A stretch of 64,000 nt of DNA. It comes from Chionis minor. Lineage: Eukaryota; Chordata; Aves; Charadriiformes; Chionididae. The notes beneath the pieces are model-generated. The model was not told the DNA's origin. It ran no database searches and saw nothing but the letters and a program-made list of their open reading frames with translations. This document shows positions 26,101-36,551 of the stretch, one piece after another (the stretch's first letter is position 1; every line of letters starts with the position of its first letter). Both the position numbers and the translations under genes were made by a program. Location of the stretch: the NCBI GenBank assembly GCA_013398295.1, contig VZSF01007028.1, positions 81,118-145,117 on the forward strand, in the 5' to 3' direction.

Positions 26101-29100
26101 TTTTTCCCCCATTAGATTGCTGGCTTACCCAACGACACCCTGTCTGTGGAGAATGGGGTAATAACACAATTCTCCCAGCGCTGGACTCACTACATAGATC
26201 CCCAAGGACAAGCAAACAAGTGGATCAAGAACCTGGTAAGAGCTGTGGGGAGGAAAGCTGAGCCTGCTAGGATGGGGGAAGCAACTTTCTGTTGCACGTT
26301 GCCAGAGCAGCCTCAGGCTTTGGGCTCCACAGCAGCAGGACCCCACACTGTCCCAACCCAGCATCCCCAGCACCAGACAAGCTCCACATCCATATTCATC
26401 CCAAGTGGACTTCTCTGCTTGGGGAAGTCAGTACAGGGCAGGAACAGGGACACTCTAAGCAGGAGAGGCATCAGATTCCCATTCTAGCTCCCCACCAGCA
26501 TTCTGGGGACCTTACATCCTTCACCACACCCTAGAACACACAGAACAACACTAGCATCTCTCATAACAGCCTTTAGGGTCCCTAGAACAGAAAGCATCAG
26601 TTAACATTACCTGGCTCTTGAGCACAGTCACTGCTGCTAGAGCACTACAGGCACAGACCACCACTGCCTCTCTCCCAGAAGACAACCGCCCACTGCCCTT
26701 TTGAAGGGTCGGGCAGGAGGCTCAGGCAGCTGCTCCTGTTTTGCTCCCTGAAGGCTTTTCCCACCCACCTGCTCTTACTTTGCAGGCAAACAAGCTCTGA
26801 GTTACTGGTGTGGGGCTCTGTAGGGACATGGCTCTTTGAAGGAGGTTCTCCCCAGTCCCTCCCTTCCTGCTGCCTCGTTGGGCTGACTGTAGTGCCTGAT
26901 GGCATGGGCTGAGCTTGCCAAAATTGTCAAAAACCAGCTGAGCAAGAAAAGATACAATTTCTGCTGCTCTGGGGAGCTATATCAGCCCAGTGAAACGTGT
27001 ACTGTGCGCTAGAGCGGGATGTGAAGGTGAGCAGGACACTGCCGGGACTCTGCCCTCCCCTGCTGCCTTTCAGGAGAAGGTGAACGGCCTGGAGGTGGCC
27101 AAACTGAGTGACCGGGACTTTCTCTCCAGTCTGGAAAACGCCATTACCTTCGGGAAACCCTTCCTGCTGGAGAATGTTGGCGAAGAGCTGGATCCAGCCC
27201 TGGAGCCTGTCCTGCTGAAACAGGTTCTGTGTCGCATCTTGGCGAGGAGGGCAGGGGGTGTGGGGCTGGGCTGGAGGGGGGTGTCTGCCTGGGGTGCAGA
27301 GGGTCTTGGTGGGTTTGCAGGTCTCTCTGGGCAGGCAGCGCTCGCATGGATGCTCTCTGTGCTCATCTGGCCTGGCCAGGGCTCCAACGCGTAGGCAGCC
27401 TCCCACACACCCCGGTCTCCAGCCAGCAGGCGTTTTGTCTTGGCCTGGCAGGCAGGGCCGTGGTGTACAGCTGCTGCATTCAGGTTCAGGCTTTCAGGTC
27501 TGCCAGGCAGCTTTGAGCTCTTTCTGTCCAGAGAGCCTTCAGACTTTGTCCTCGCTGCAGAGCGGAGGGCACCATGGGATGCCTTCCCTCTCGGTAACCA
27601 TCCCTGCCTCCCTGCATTTGTCCCTCTCCGGTACAGACCTGCAAACAGCAAGGTAACACAGTGATGAAGATGGGGGATACGGTGATCCCCTACCATGAGG
27701 GTTTCAAGATGTACATCACCACCAACCTCCCCAACCCTCACTACAGCCCTGAGGTCTCCACGAAGCTCACCCTCATCAACTTCACCCTCTCGCCCAGGTA
27801 CCTCCTTACCCCATTAGCTGCCCAGGATGCTCAGCCTCATTCCTCACAGTCCTCAAGCCTTCAGACCTGTTGCCCCCTCCTCACCTCCATGGCTTTTGTT
27901 GTAGTGGCTTGGAAGACCAACTGCTGGGACAAGTGGTGGCTGCGGAACGGCCTGACTTAGAAGAAGCTAGAAATCAGCTAATTGTTAGCAACGCTGAGAT
28001 GCGTCAGGAGCTGAAGAAGATAGAAGACCAGATCCTGTATCGGCTCAGCACTTCTGAAGGAAACCCTGTAGATGACTTAGAGCTCATCAAAGTGCTGGAG
28101 GCGTCCAAGCTCAAGGCAGGGGAGATCCAGGTCAGAGGTGGAGGTGCTCTCCCCCTGCGGCTGTACATCTCCTGCCAGCACTGCACTAACCACGACGTCT
28201 CCTCTGTCCCCCAGGCCAAGGTAGTGGTGGCGGAACAGACAGAGAAGGACATCAACATCACCCGCCTGCAGTATGTGCCTGTTGCCGTCCGCTCGCAGAT
28301 CCTCTACTTCTGTGTCTCAGACCTGTCCAACGTGGACCCCATGTACCAGTACTCACTCGAGTGGTTCCTCAACATCTTCCTGATGGGGATCAGTAACTCC
28401 GAGAAATCAGGTGCCTGTCTGGGACAGCCCCCTCCCATCCCCTTCCTTATTCCACGTTCCTGGCTTAGTGGCAGCAGAAGCTAGGATACCTGCAGAGTGA
28501 AGGCAAATATGCCTGCTTGCATCGGCTCTCGGCATGGTCCAGAGCTGCCCCTCCTCCTGCCCACACAAGGGAAGGGAAGATTTGGTCGCAGCCTGCCCTC
28601 CGTTCTCTTCCCCACTACTCTGCTGCCCTGTCTGACCAGGCAGGAGGATGTCGGTGCCGTCCTGGTAAAGCTGTGGCTCTGCTTGTCACAGAGTCACCTC
28701 CACGCACAGGTCCTGGCTGCTGCTGCCAGGCTGCAGGCAGCTCTCCCCGCCTGGTGGCACGTGTGAGCCGGGGTGGTGGTGGCTGGGCCCGTGTAGGCTG
28801 CCATGGTTTGCCGTGGTCTCCCTCCCAGTGCTGGGGCAGCGTTTTCTTCTGTGCGCCCAGTCTGACAGCCTTGTGCTTTGGCAGGGGTTTCTGTGCCGAG
28901 TCTATGTTGAGAGCAGCGTCTGTTCTTCCTGGCAGGGTGCGGGTGTGCTCCCTGATGAGGCACCAACGTCTGACACGGAGAGCACCCTCCACGCCACTCG
29001 CAGCACCCACCACCCTTGTCTTCTTTTTGCCTTTTTTCCAGACACCCTGAAGGACCGGATCGTGAACATCAACAACTACGTCACCTTCAGTCTCTACAGC

Positions 29101-32100
29101 AACGTGTGCCGTAGCCTCTTTGAGAAGCACAAGCTCATGTTTGCCTTTCTGGTTTGTGTCCGGATTCTGATGAACGACGGGCAGATCGATATGGTGAGCA
29201 AGTTACCGTGGTCCTTTGATGGGATCCCATCAGAGCAACTCAAGCCCAGCCTTACCAGTCCCCTTGAATAGTGTGCCAGGCTGGAAAAGGAGCTTGTTCC
29301 CTGGGGCTGGGGTCAGGCTTGCAGCCAAACCCAGGGCCTCTCTCTTCATTCAGATCTCAAACCTTTCCCTGTGGCTGCGTGCAGCTGCCTAGCCTGAATC
29401 ACTTGCAGCTTTTGCGAGTTTGCTGCCAGACTGCTGCAAAGGTCAGCAAGTTCAGAGGGAGCAGGCAGGGATTAGAAGACCGAGAAAAGCTAGTGGCACT
29501 TGAACAGTGATGTTGAACTGGTGAGTTCACTGGTGACCCTCCAGTTCACTTCCTCCTCAATATACACACCTGGCAGGAGAGGCAGCCACAAAGTTACTAC
29601 ACGATTTTACTTGGATACGGCACAAATTCACGTACCTCAGGCCTGGGCAGGTAGGTTATAATCCATCACCATGTTCTATCCCATTTCCAGGATGAGTGGC
29701 GGTACCTGTTGTCAGGAGGGACTGTAAAGGAGATGTGGGAGAACCCAGCTCCGGCCTGGCTGTACGAGAGAGCATGGGGAGACATCCTGGCTTTGAGCAA
29801 CCTGAAGAACTTCTCCGGCTTCGCTAATGATTTTGCAGCCAACCTTGCAGCATTCAGGGCCATTTTTGACAGCCCTGAGCCTCACAGGCAAGTGCCCCCT
29901 GCTTTGTCAGCTCAGCTCTACTGCACCCAGCAGATAATGGCATTCCTGGGAGAGCACGAGGAGCGAGCACAGCCACAGTGCTGGCTCCACTCACAGTCAG
30001 TGCTGTGCTGTGCCACACAAGGCAGCGCCTTGTCTCCTCAAGGGCAGCCCTTGCCTGTTACTTGCCCAAGGCAGAGCCACAGGACGCCTTTGCCCAGCGT
30101 TTTTTGGCACTTCCCCAGTGGAAGCAGCTCTGGCTTGCCTGCTGGTGGTTTCAAAGCTATGGACATCAACCTCGACCGAATGACTGGAAGGTCTTTGCCC
30201 CTTCTGAAACACCAGTGGCTACCTGCAGGCAGCTTGGGTGCTTTTTGGGGAGCTCCAGGGTCTGGCACGTCCCCTGCAAATGCACTTAATTGCTTTGCAG
30301 AGAGCCTTTGCCTGGGAAGTGGGAGGCTGAGCTTGATGCGTTCCAGAAGCTGCTGGTTCTGCGGTGTCTGCGGGGAGATAAGGTCACCAACGCCATGCAG
30401 GACTTTGTGGCACTGAAACTGGATCGGCGCTTCATTGAGCCACAGGTAACCAGCCAAACGGAAGCGCTGGTGGGGCCAGGAGTGGATCAGGAGGCCTCGA
30501 GCTTGCTGTAAACGGGCTGTCAGCATTTTCCCACTGCAGTGAGAGTGTTCATGCCTCTCTCCAGCTGCAGAGAAGGGCTGCACCAACTGTGTTGCCCAAC
30601 TTATGTCTTAGACAAGGGATATCCTACCTGTTGTCCACCGGTAAAACCACGCTGGGAGGGCGCAGATAGTGCAGGGTATGCAAGGGAAGAGTTTGACTGG
30701 AATGGGAAAGTGGTCACTGCCCTGATGCTGCCGGAGGAGAGCTGGACTAGGCCCTTAGTGAACATGAACAAGAGCACGCTGGTGCCTCAAAGAGGAGCTG
30801 GAGACCAGGCAGGGGGAGGAGGTGCTGCACGTGGTGCTGCTGTGGCCCCTCTGCTCTGACCATCTTTCTGTCTTGCAGACCACTGACCTCTCGGTCGTCT
30901 TCAGGGAGTCCACTGCCACCACGCCCCTGGTGTTCGTTCTGTCCCCAGGCACTGACCCAGCTGCCGACCTCTACAAGTTTGCTGAAGAAATGAAGTTCTC
31001 TGAGAAGCTCTCTGCCATTTCTCTGGGCCAAGGCCAGGTACGCTGCCGGTGCTGACCTGGGGCAGCACTGTCCTGTCAGCACTCCCAGCGACCTCACCTG
31101 GCTCCGAGGAGGTCCAACACCCTCGCAGCACAGTGAAAACACCCTCTTGCCTCAGGACTCTCTCCCAAATCCATCCCTAGTTCTTCTGTTCCCTCCACCC
31201 TGCCACACCGTGACCCCACAGGCTTGCAAAAGCTGCAAAAGGAAGGGCCCTTGCTGTGCCATCAGACAGCAAAGATCCAGCTGAGCCATGGGGACAAAGC
31301 CAGGCTGGAGCTCTGGGAAGTGGTCTTTCCAGCCAGCAGCCGTGTCCCTCTCTAGCTCAGCAGGGCACAACCCACGATGGACCAGGGTCTCTGAGCTCTT
31401 CTCTTCTGCCTCCTCAGGGCCCCTGTGCTGAAGCCATGATGCACAGTGCCATGGAGCAGGGCAACTGGGTCTTCTTCCAGAACTGCCACCTGGCCCCCAG
31501 TTGGATGCCTTCACTGGAGAGGCTGGTCGAAGGCATTGACCCCAGCAAGGTGAGCTGTTTTACTGAGCAGCCTGCCCGCTCGGACAATGATGGGCAGGAG
31601 GCTGGAGCCCTGGGAGGAGCCCACATCTGGTTCCATCCCATCCACAGGTTTCGCTGTAAAACCAGAGGGTCAGCGCAGGAGCAGCTGCAGTGGCTGTGCC
31701 TGCACCCTCTGAGCACTTGCTGCCATCTGGATTTCCAGGTGCATCAGGACTTTCGCCTCTGGCTCACCAGTCTACCAAGCAACCACTTCCCTGTCGCCAT
31801 CCTCCAGAACGGCTCCAAGATGACCATCGAGCCCCCCCGCGGGGTCAAGGCCAACCTGCTCAAGTCCTACATCAGTTTCGGTGATGACTTCTTGAATTCT
31901 TGCCCCAAGGTAAGACCCAGATCATGCTTTGGTTTGCTGTTCCCACCCCGTGCCTGCTCCAATGTATGCTCTCCACCTGGGCACTGCTCCCCTCTGGGCA
32001 TCGATCTTCCTTTCCACTAGAGCTCTCACGTGCTAGAGGTGGGCTAGGGGTATTTCGTGACCCTGCATCTACTCTGTGATGAGATGATTAGAAGTTTCAC

Positions 32101-35100
32101 TTTGAGAAACCGAAGCCACAGGATTTCAGAGGCCTGGTGTAAGGCCCTTGCAGCTCTCTCTAAACAAGGGAGCAGGTCACAGCCTTCCCCAGCACAGCAG
32201 CCCGACTGGGCTTTCCACCTCTCCAGTTGGCACTGCTGAATGGGCACATCTCCTCTGCCAGGTCTCAGCAGAAACTTAGCCCATCCAAGGATGCCTTGTC
32301 CCAAGCTGAGCACCTCTTCTCCTCCCCACAGGTCGCAGACTTTAAATCCTTGTTGCTGTCACTTTGCTTCTTCCACGGGACCATACTGGAGAGGAGAAAG
32401 TTTGGGCCTCTGGGGTTCAACATCCCCTACGAGTTCACGGATGGAGACCTCCGCATCTGCGTCAGTCAGCTGCAGATGTTCTTGAGCGAATACACAGACA
32501 TCCCGTACAAGGTGAGCGTGTGAGCTGCCCTTCCTGCGGAGGGGACGGGCTCACGATGCACGTGCAGGTTGGAAAGCCATGGCGGGGTCCCCGGCAGGTT
32601 CTGAAGTACACGGCCGGGGAGATCAACTACGGCGGCCGTGTGACTGATGACTGGGACCGGCGCTGCATCATGAACATTTTGGAAGATTTCTACAAGCCTG
32701 AGGTTCTGATTCCTGAGTTTGCTTATTCCGAATCGGGGATCTACAAGCAGATCAGTACCTCTTCTGACCTTGATGTAAGTACTGGAGTGAAAAATTACAG
32801 GTCGTAGATCCAGGGAGATCGTCATAGTGCAAAGGGGATCTACACCTCCCTGAAACCCGCTGCATTTCCAGTTCCCTGGGGGGAACATAAGTTTGTAACA
32901 ACCTGGGGGTCTTCAGCTACCTGGGGGAAGCTGCATCTGTTTCAAGCAATGGGGGAAAATCTTGTCCCTGTGCAGAGCAGGGGGTAGCAGCTATCACCAG
33001 AGTCCCCCGGCTGAGAGCTTTTGTACTCTGAGTCGTTTTGGTATCACGTACCTAAAGTCTCCGAGAGGCTCGGCAGGAGATGCGGCAGGAAGCTCGCTGC
33101 CAAGCTGCCCATTCTCGTAGCGTGTGTTTGCTTCCACACCAACACAGTTTGACGCCACAGCCAGACCACAAACTGTGGCCGTGGCCTCTGCTCAGCCACT
33201 AAACCTGCCTCAGAGGCGCTGCCACCCCCTCAGCCTCCCCAGCAGCCCGAGTCCTGTCTGGGCCAGCATTGATCAGGGCACGCAGGAGCCGTCCCCAGGT
33301 CAAAGCTGGCAGTTGGGTTTCCTGGCTGGGACAGGAGACAAGGAGCTGTGTAAAAGTCAGATGAACGAATCTCAAACGCCAAGGCAAGGAGTATCTCCCA
33401 ACTGAACCTGCAGGTCTGGGATCTGCTGGGTTTAGCTTATGCAGCAACCCCAGCTCAGACGTTTCTTTCAGGCCAGGCCCACAGCAGCCCGAAGGGGCAC
33501 CACAGCTTTATGCCTGTGCTCTTGGCCTCACAACCCATGTGGATTCCTCCCCAGGGCTACCTCCAGTACATCAAGAGCCTGCCACTCAACGATAGCCCGG
33601 AGCTCTTTGGCTTACACGACAACGCCAACATCACCTTCGCTCAGAACGAGACCTTCGCTCTGCTGGGGGCCATTACGCAGCTGCAGCCCAGGACCTTCAC
33701 GCTGGGAGGAAGCAGCAGGGAAGAGGTGAGTGCCCCAGTCCCGTCGGCGCTCTGGCGGCCAGCGCCCAGCACGGGCAGCGAGCAAAAGTGCTACCAATGC
33801 TAGTGCCACCCCCAGGTGCCAGCAATGGCACTGCCATCCAGGGGTTAGCTCTCCTCCTTCTCGGCAGCCGTGGCCAGGAGGATACTCACACACTTGCTCC
33901 CTTCCTTCCAGCTCGTGGAGGAGACCTCCAAGGTCATCCTGGCAAAGCTGCCTGCCCCCATGAACCTACAGGAGGTGATCCACAAATACCCGCTGCTCTA
34001 CGAAGAGTCCATGAACACAGTGCTGGTGCAGGAGGTGATCAGGTAGAATCCCTGTGGGATCACGTCCTGGGCCACCAACTGGCTGTTCCCTTGGGGCACA
34101 GCCGAGATGTGTAGGTCCCTTGAGAAACCTCATTGCTGAGCGTGGCAGTGGGGTGACAGCCACAGTAACAACTGTTTTGTCCTAGCCAGAGCCTTCAGCG
34201 GATCTGTCCTGCAGGGACTGATCAGTGTCTCCATCTGCCACTGTCAGCAATCCGGGGACAGGGGGGACAGCTACGAGACCGCCGTCAAAGAGGAATGGGG
34301 CTGGGGTTACATGGAGGCGCCTCACTCATTGTGCAGAGACCCAGACCCTCTCTGGGCAGACGTGGGCGATAAACCACTGCAGCGAGTTGCTCCGAGCCCT
34401 CTGCTCTTTCTCTGTAGGTACAACAAGCTCCTGGAGGTGATTGCTCAGACACTGAAGGATTTGCTGAAAGCTCTCAAGGGCCTCGTCGTGATGTCCTCTC
34501 AGCTGGAGCTGATGGCCAGCAGCTTGTACAACAACACTGTCCCCGAGATCTGGAACGCCAAGGTATGTGCCCCGGCCAGCCCAGTTGCCCGCAGGAGCTC
34601 ACTCAAACGAGGTGGACGGGTCGTCAGCCACCGCAGCTGAACTGGGCTGTCCCACGTGGAGCTGGCCCTTGCTCCCCTGCCACGGAGATGCCTCTTGCCT
34701 AGTTCAGCTTGTTCACGGTCCCAGGCTGGATGAATCCCTGGGCTGGGGGCAGCTGTCAGCAACCGGGGCACAAGCTCTAGGGTGTCCTCACGTGCCTTCA
34801 ACACCTTCCTCTGCGGGTGTCCCACAGGCCTACCCCTCACTGAAGCCATTGGCGTCCTGGGTGAACGACTTAGTACAGCGGATTGAATTCCTGCAGAAAT
34901 GGATCAGCCATGGGATTCCCTCCGTGTTCTGGATCAGCGGGTTCTTCTTCCCTCAGGCCTTCCTCACCGGCACACTGCAGAACTTCGCCAGGAAGTCCGT
35001 CATCTCCATTGACACCGTCTCATTTAGTTTTGAGGTCAGTAAGTCAGCCAGAGGCTGGAGTTTTCTGGTTTTTTTTTTTTTATTTGCTGCTAGAAGGCCA

Positions 35101-36202
35101 CAAAGGCAGCAGTTCTAGCTCTGACCTGCCCAAGAGCTGAAGCCACTAGCTGCCCAGCTGCCCATGGAGCCCGTCATCCCCTTTGCGCTTAGATACACCC
35201 ACCCACGCTACCAGAGACCTCCGCAAGGCAAGGCGAGACCTCTGTGCCCCTGCAGAGCTGCTCACATCCCTCTCCACAGGCTTTGCCGCAGCCGCGTGAT
35301 GGGAGCTGCCGGAAAACCCAGCGCAGCCCAGCCGTGAGCTGGGACAGGCTCCCCTTTGGCCGCGGTGACGGGGTCCTTGGGGCTGATCCTCCAGGAACAC
35401 GCCTCGATCCGGGCCCTGGGCCCGCTCTCCTCGGCAGGTGATGAAGGAGCCGGTGAGCGAGCTCACTCGCCCTCCCCACGAAGGCTGCTACGTCCACGGC
35501 TTGTTTCTGGAAGGCGCCCGCTGGGACCCCGCTGCCTTCCAGTTAGCGGAGTCGCGCCCTAAAGAGCTTTACACGGAGATGGCCGTCATCTGGCTGCGGC
35601 CTGTCGCCAACCGCAGGCCCCCAGCTGCCGGCACCTACCTGTGCCCAATCTACAAGACTCTCACCCGCGCAGGTAGGTGCCCCACAGACAGATCTCCAGA
35701 AGCGAGGGAGATTGTAGAACGAGCTGGGGAGGGCAGGCCAGGAGAGGCTGCAGGAGTTCTCCTGCCACACACTGGCATGGAGTGAGGCGGCGTTGGCCAA
35801 GTCCAACCAAGGACAAAAACATTTCTCCTGCTGTGGTTGTGGAGATGGAGCCACCAGGCACCCTGGCCATGCAGCAGTGCTTCTGGCCAGGCTCTCCTCA
35901 AGTCCAGACCCCAAAATACACACGCCTGTTTCCCCCAGCCCTGCTCAGCCTCTCACCTGGCACAGGAATGGGATGGGGGGGGTCTTACATGGGGGTCACC
36001 TGTCCGGGCCTCCCCTGGTCAGCGTGCAGCTGCCAGGGCTGCAGTACCACCCTCTTGCCCTTGCTTCCCCCCGATTACAGGCACGCTGTCAACAACGGGC
36101 CACTCTACCAACTACGTGATTGCTGTGGAGATCCCTACGGACAAGCCCCAGAAGCACTGGATCAAACGGGGCACAGCCTTGATCTGTGCCCTGGACTTCT
36201 AG
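1..36202 (+). CDS. DNAH1: Dynein axonemal heavy chain 1, C-terminal ~2,460 residues (46 exons)
   Basis: Heavy chain of an axonemal inner-arm dynein: an ATP-driven motor that slides outer doublet microtubules in cilia and sperm tails. The gene enters the window already in frame (codons start at base 2) and ends at TAG 36200-36202. All exon joins keep phase, giving about 7,380 coding bases. P-loops are visible for AAA2 (GPTGSGKT), AAA3 (GPTGTGKT) and AAA4 (GVGGSGRQ), followed by the stalk with the microtubule-binding domain, AAA5, AAA6 and the C-terminal region. Assignment to DNAH1 rather than another dynein rests on close resemblance to the known DNAH1 protein and on its neighbours BAP1 and SEMA3G, as in human 3p21.1. 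The N-terminal tail, linker and AAA1 lie upstream of the window. Exon coordinates are given in the block entries that follow. Two introns have GC donors and one hosts an antisense gene. Confidence 0.97.
6335..11228 (+). CDS. DNAH1: DNAH1 exons 9-15: AAA3 module
   Basis: Coding exons at 6335-6475, 6966-7126, 7814-7971, 8108-8281, 8642-8680, 10001-10179 and 10998-11228. Exon 10 contains the AAA3 Walker A motif GPTGTGKT, and exon 11 the Walker B block FFIDDLNMP followed by [15 protein letters not shown]. Exon 12 has [15 protein letters not shown], the conserved sensor region. Exon 13 is only 39 bases. Exon 14 carries [13 protein letters not shown]. The join of exon 10 to exon 11 (Lys-Arg-Arg-Lys-Gly) only works if the donor is GC at 7127-7128, so this intron is GC-AG. 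AAA3 is the main regulatory ATPase site in dyneins. Confidence 0.95.
7127..7813 (+). other. DNAH1: GC-AG intron in DNAH1 (AAA3)
   Basis: The exon ends GATAAGAG and the intron begins GCAAGT at 7127. The acceptor is TTACAG ending at 7813. The only nearby GT (7131) would add four bases and break the frame, so the GC donor is required. Apart from the C, the donor matches the strong U2-type consensus AG|GCAAGT. Confidence 0.9.
9687..9892 (-). mobile_element. Remnant of an endogenous retroviral LTR (bird ERV type), internally deleted
   Basis: Read on the + strand this opens with TGTTGTGGTTT, runs through CTCACTCCCCC and ACTCATGGGTTGAGA, and closes with CCAGAACCAGGAC. That is the reverse complement of a widespread avian LTR family whose forward form starts TGTCCTGGTTT. 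Only about 200 bases remain, so most of the middle is missing, and no retroviral gene is nearby. It lies in the DNAH1 intron 8681-10000. The family is recalled from general knowledge of bird repeats; the exact subfamily is not determined. Confidence 0.6.
12608..15947 (+). CDS. DNAH1: DNAH1 exons 16-19: AAA4 module
   Basis: Coding exons at 12608-12804, 13610-13745, 14842-15050 and 15776-15947. Exon 16 has [17 protein letters not shown] and the AAA4 P-loop GVGGSGRQ, in which the usual Lys of Walker A is Arg; axonemal dyneins often show this form. Exon 17 reads [16 protein letters not shown]. Exon 18 carries [18 protein letters not shown] and ends in CMR-type phase 2, joining to exon 19 with [19 protein letters not shown]. 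Exon 19 ends in [14 protein letters not shown] and a less conserved acidic stretch. The introns 11229-12607 and 13746-14841 contain nothing I recognise. Confidence 0.95.
16292..25198 (+). CDS. DNAH1: DNAH1 exons 20-26: stalk and microtubule-binding domain
   Basis: Coding exons at 16292-16483, 16994-17104, 18180-18365, 22995-23186, 23652-23819, 24451-24642 and 25067-25198; all are phase 0. The first three make the rising coiled coil ([30 protein letters not shown]). Exons 23 and 24 make the microtubule-binding tip ([46 protein letters not shown]). Exons 25 and 26 make the descending helix ([29 protein letters not shown]) ending in [17 protein letters not shown]. The intron between exons 22 and 23 (18366-22994, 4.6 kb) is the largest of the gene in this window and contains a complete antisense gene. 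Confidence 0.96.
19241..19492 (-). CDS. HAUS3-like terminal coding exon
   Basis: Encodes [20 protein letters not shown], then [19 protein letters not shown] and [20 protein letters not shown], ending in [10 protein letters not shown] and TAG at 19241-19243. It is the C-terminal block of HAUS3 with nearly the same length. The acceptor is CCTTCCCCTCAG. The 875 bases between this stop and DNAH1 exon 22 hold no clear AATAAA on the minus strand. Confidence 0.88.
   Translation of the reverse strand, partial: ELVELMQQLTTMQDNLRQMLTDLLSDLKAKRRSLENPLLQTERNLYVYFYCNEDRLREVVEELEKQVSASSKGPLMELPCAKE
19241..22515 (-). CDS. HAUS3-like gene (augmin subunit 3 family) nested antisense in a DNAH1 intron
   Basis: The product resembles HAUS3, a coiled-coil subunit of the augmin complex, which recruits gamma-tubulin to spindle microtubules. 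Similarity runs nearly end to end: [23 protein letters not shown] near the N-terminus; ARICAQ in the middle; [20 protein letters not shown] near the C-terminus. Coding exons are 21294-22498, 20688-21127, 19878-20097 and 19241-19492, with GT-AG introns and stop TAG at 19241-19243. Intact introns rule out a recent processed retrocopy. In human HAUS3 is at 4p16, not beside BAP1, so this is probably a diverged duplicate rather than the standard HAUS3; that is inference. The coding total would be near 705 codons, longer than human HAUS3 (about 603), and the frame changes inside the first exon, so either an intron there is unrecognised or the copy is damaged. No canonical AATAAA is seen after the stop. 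Confidence 0.82.
19878..20097 (-). CDS. HAUS3-like exon 4
   Basis: Encodes [20 protein letters not shown] and on to [13 protein letters not shown], matching the HAUS3 segment that reads LYQVLEG...LYQGGNQLLLSD. The exon begins with one base that completes the Arg codon split by the previous intron, and ends in phase 0. The acceptor CTACAG and the donor CCG|GTAAGC are both canonical. Confidence 0.85.
20688..21127 (-). CDS. HAUS3-like exon 3 (central coiled coil)
   Basis: Encodes about 146 residues rich in Leu, Gln and Glu ([39 protein letters not shown]), ending in [14 protein letters not shown], which matches the human HAUS3 stretch around NPRNTIDTKDYSTHR. The acceptor is a tandem CAGCAG, so splicing could start at 21127 or 21124 and add or omit one Gln without changing frame. 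The donor GCG|GTAAGG is at 20687. Confidence 0.85.
21294..22515 (-). CDS. HAUS3-like exon with start codon; internal frame change
   Basis: The acceptor is a good pyrimidine tract followed by CTTCTAG ending at 22516, which leaves 17 bases of 5' UTR before ATG 22498-22496 (purine at -3). The protein begins [15 protein letters not shown] and then aligns with the HAUS3 N-terminus ([18 protein letters not shown]). A long coiled-coil segment follows ([19 protein letters not shown]). The first frame stops at TGA 21595-21593. The frame that matches HAUS3 further on ([15 protein letters not shown]) is open only below 21825, so the switch must lie between about 21824 and 21596. The exon length is 2 modulo 3. 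The donor is CAG|GTAGGG at 21293. Confidence 0.75.
22559..22759 (-). other. Possible 5' leader or upstream ORF of the HAUS3-like gene
   Basis: Just upstream of the HAUS3-like start exon is a 66-codon ORF starting [20 protein letters not shown] and continuing with a hydrophobic run (LWALVFLLP) like a signal peptide. It stops at 22559-22561, before the acceptor at 22516. It may be part of a 5' leader exon or chance. I do not recognise the peptide and do not claim it is translated. Confidence 0.25.
25424..28130 (+). CDS. DNAH1: DNAH1 exons 27-31: AAA5 module
   Basis: Coding exons at 25424-25549, 26116-26235, 27074-27223, 27637-27797 and 27905-28130. The first two carry the AAA5 block [20 protein letters not shown] and [20 protein letters not shown]. 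Exon 29 has [20 protein letters not shown]. Exon 30 has [20 protein letters not shown] and [14 protein letters not shown]. Exon 31 has [20 protein letters not shown] and [20 protein letters not shown]. The donor after exon 29 (CAG|GTTCTG at 27224) is weak. The A-rich tract at 25557-25590 is a simple repeat. Confidence 0.95.
28215..32511 (+). CDS. DNAH1: DNAH1 exons 32-39: AAA5-AAA6 linker and AAA6
   Basis: Coding exons at 28215-28410, 29042-29193, 29691-29887, 30301-30445, 30879-31037, 31418-31549, 31739-31909 and 32332-32511. Exon 32 has [15 protein letters not shown]; exon 33 has [19 protein letters not shown]; exon 34 has [22 protein letters not shown]6 blocks follow: [47 protein letters not shown] and [20 protein letters not shown]. 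The join of exon 34 to 35 (PHREPLPG) requires a GC donor at 29888-29889. All other junctions are GT-AG. Confidence 0.95.
29888..30300 (+). other. DNAH1: GC-AG intron in DNAH1 (before AAA6)
   Basis: The exon ends CCTCACAG and the intron begins GCAAGT at 29888. The acceptor TTTGCAG ends at 30300. Using the GT four bases later would break the frame (His-Arg-Glu-Pro is kept only with GC). The donor core AG|GCAAGT is the same as in the GC-AG intron at 7127. Confidence 0.9.
32598..36202 (+). CDS. DNAH1: DNAH1 exons 40-46: C-terminal region and stop
   Basis: Coding exons at 32598-32774, 33555-33725, 33912-34042, 34418-34562, 34828-35034, 35438-35672 and 36081-36202. Blocks visible: [108 protein letters not shown] and [20 protein letters not shown]. 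The protein ends [15 protein letters not shown]. This is the dynein C-terminal region that packs under the AAA ring. Confidence 0.96.
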
Positions 36203-36348
36203 CCAGAAAACCCACCCAGCCCAGGAAACCCACCCAGCCGAGGGCCTGAGCCGGCACCTGCGTGGTCCCGTGTGGGGTAGGCAGCACGGGCAGGGGCCAA
36301 GCGCCGACCGCCAGCCAGCCGCTCCCCTGCTGCCCCCTGAGCTGTGCC

Positions 36349-36354
36349 AATAAA
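36349..36354 (+). terminator. DNAH1: DNAH1 polyadenylation signal AATAAA
   Basis: A canonical AATAAA lies 147 bases after the DNAH1 stop, so the 3' UTR is only about 170 bases. It is followed by a G/T-containing stretch (CACCCCGTGTTGTTG). Confidence 0.85.
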
Positions 36355-36551
36355 CTGAGCTCCCCTCCACCAGCATCACCTGCACCCCGTGTTGTTGCAA
36401 TCCCCACAATTACGTCCAGTTTTTAGCACCCCGGAAGGGCTGCCGGCGGGGACGGCGTGGCCCAGAGCAGGCAGTCAGTGCTCCCAGCCACACACCTGCC
36501 CCTCTCCCTTCCCTCACACCCCTCTGCCTGAGCTGGCTCTTACGGGATAGC

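Larger units (their letters stand above)
108..36080 (+). other. DNAH1: DNAH1 introns: what they hold
   Basis: Introns longer than 300 bases run between the exons listed above. Those at 943-2587, 3247-3898, 4019-4633, 10180-10997, 11229-12607, 13746-14841, 15051-15775, 16484-16993, 17105-18179, 23187-23651, 23820-24450, 24643-25066, 25550-26115, 26236-27073, 27224-27636, 28411-29041, 29194-29690, 30446-30878, 31038-31417, 31910-32331, 32775-33554, 34043-34417, 35035-35437 and 35673-36080 show no gene or repeat I can name. Intron 5190-6334 has an A/G-rich tract at 5673-5715. Intron 8681-10000 holds the LTR remnant and an A-rich run near 9240. Intron 18366-22994 holds the HAUS3-like gene. Confidence 0.7.
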
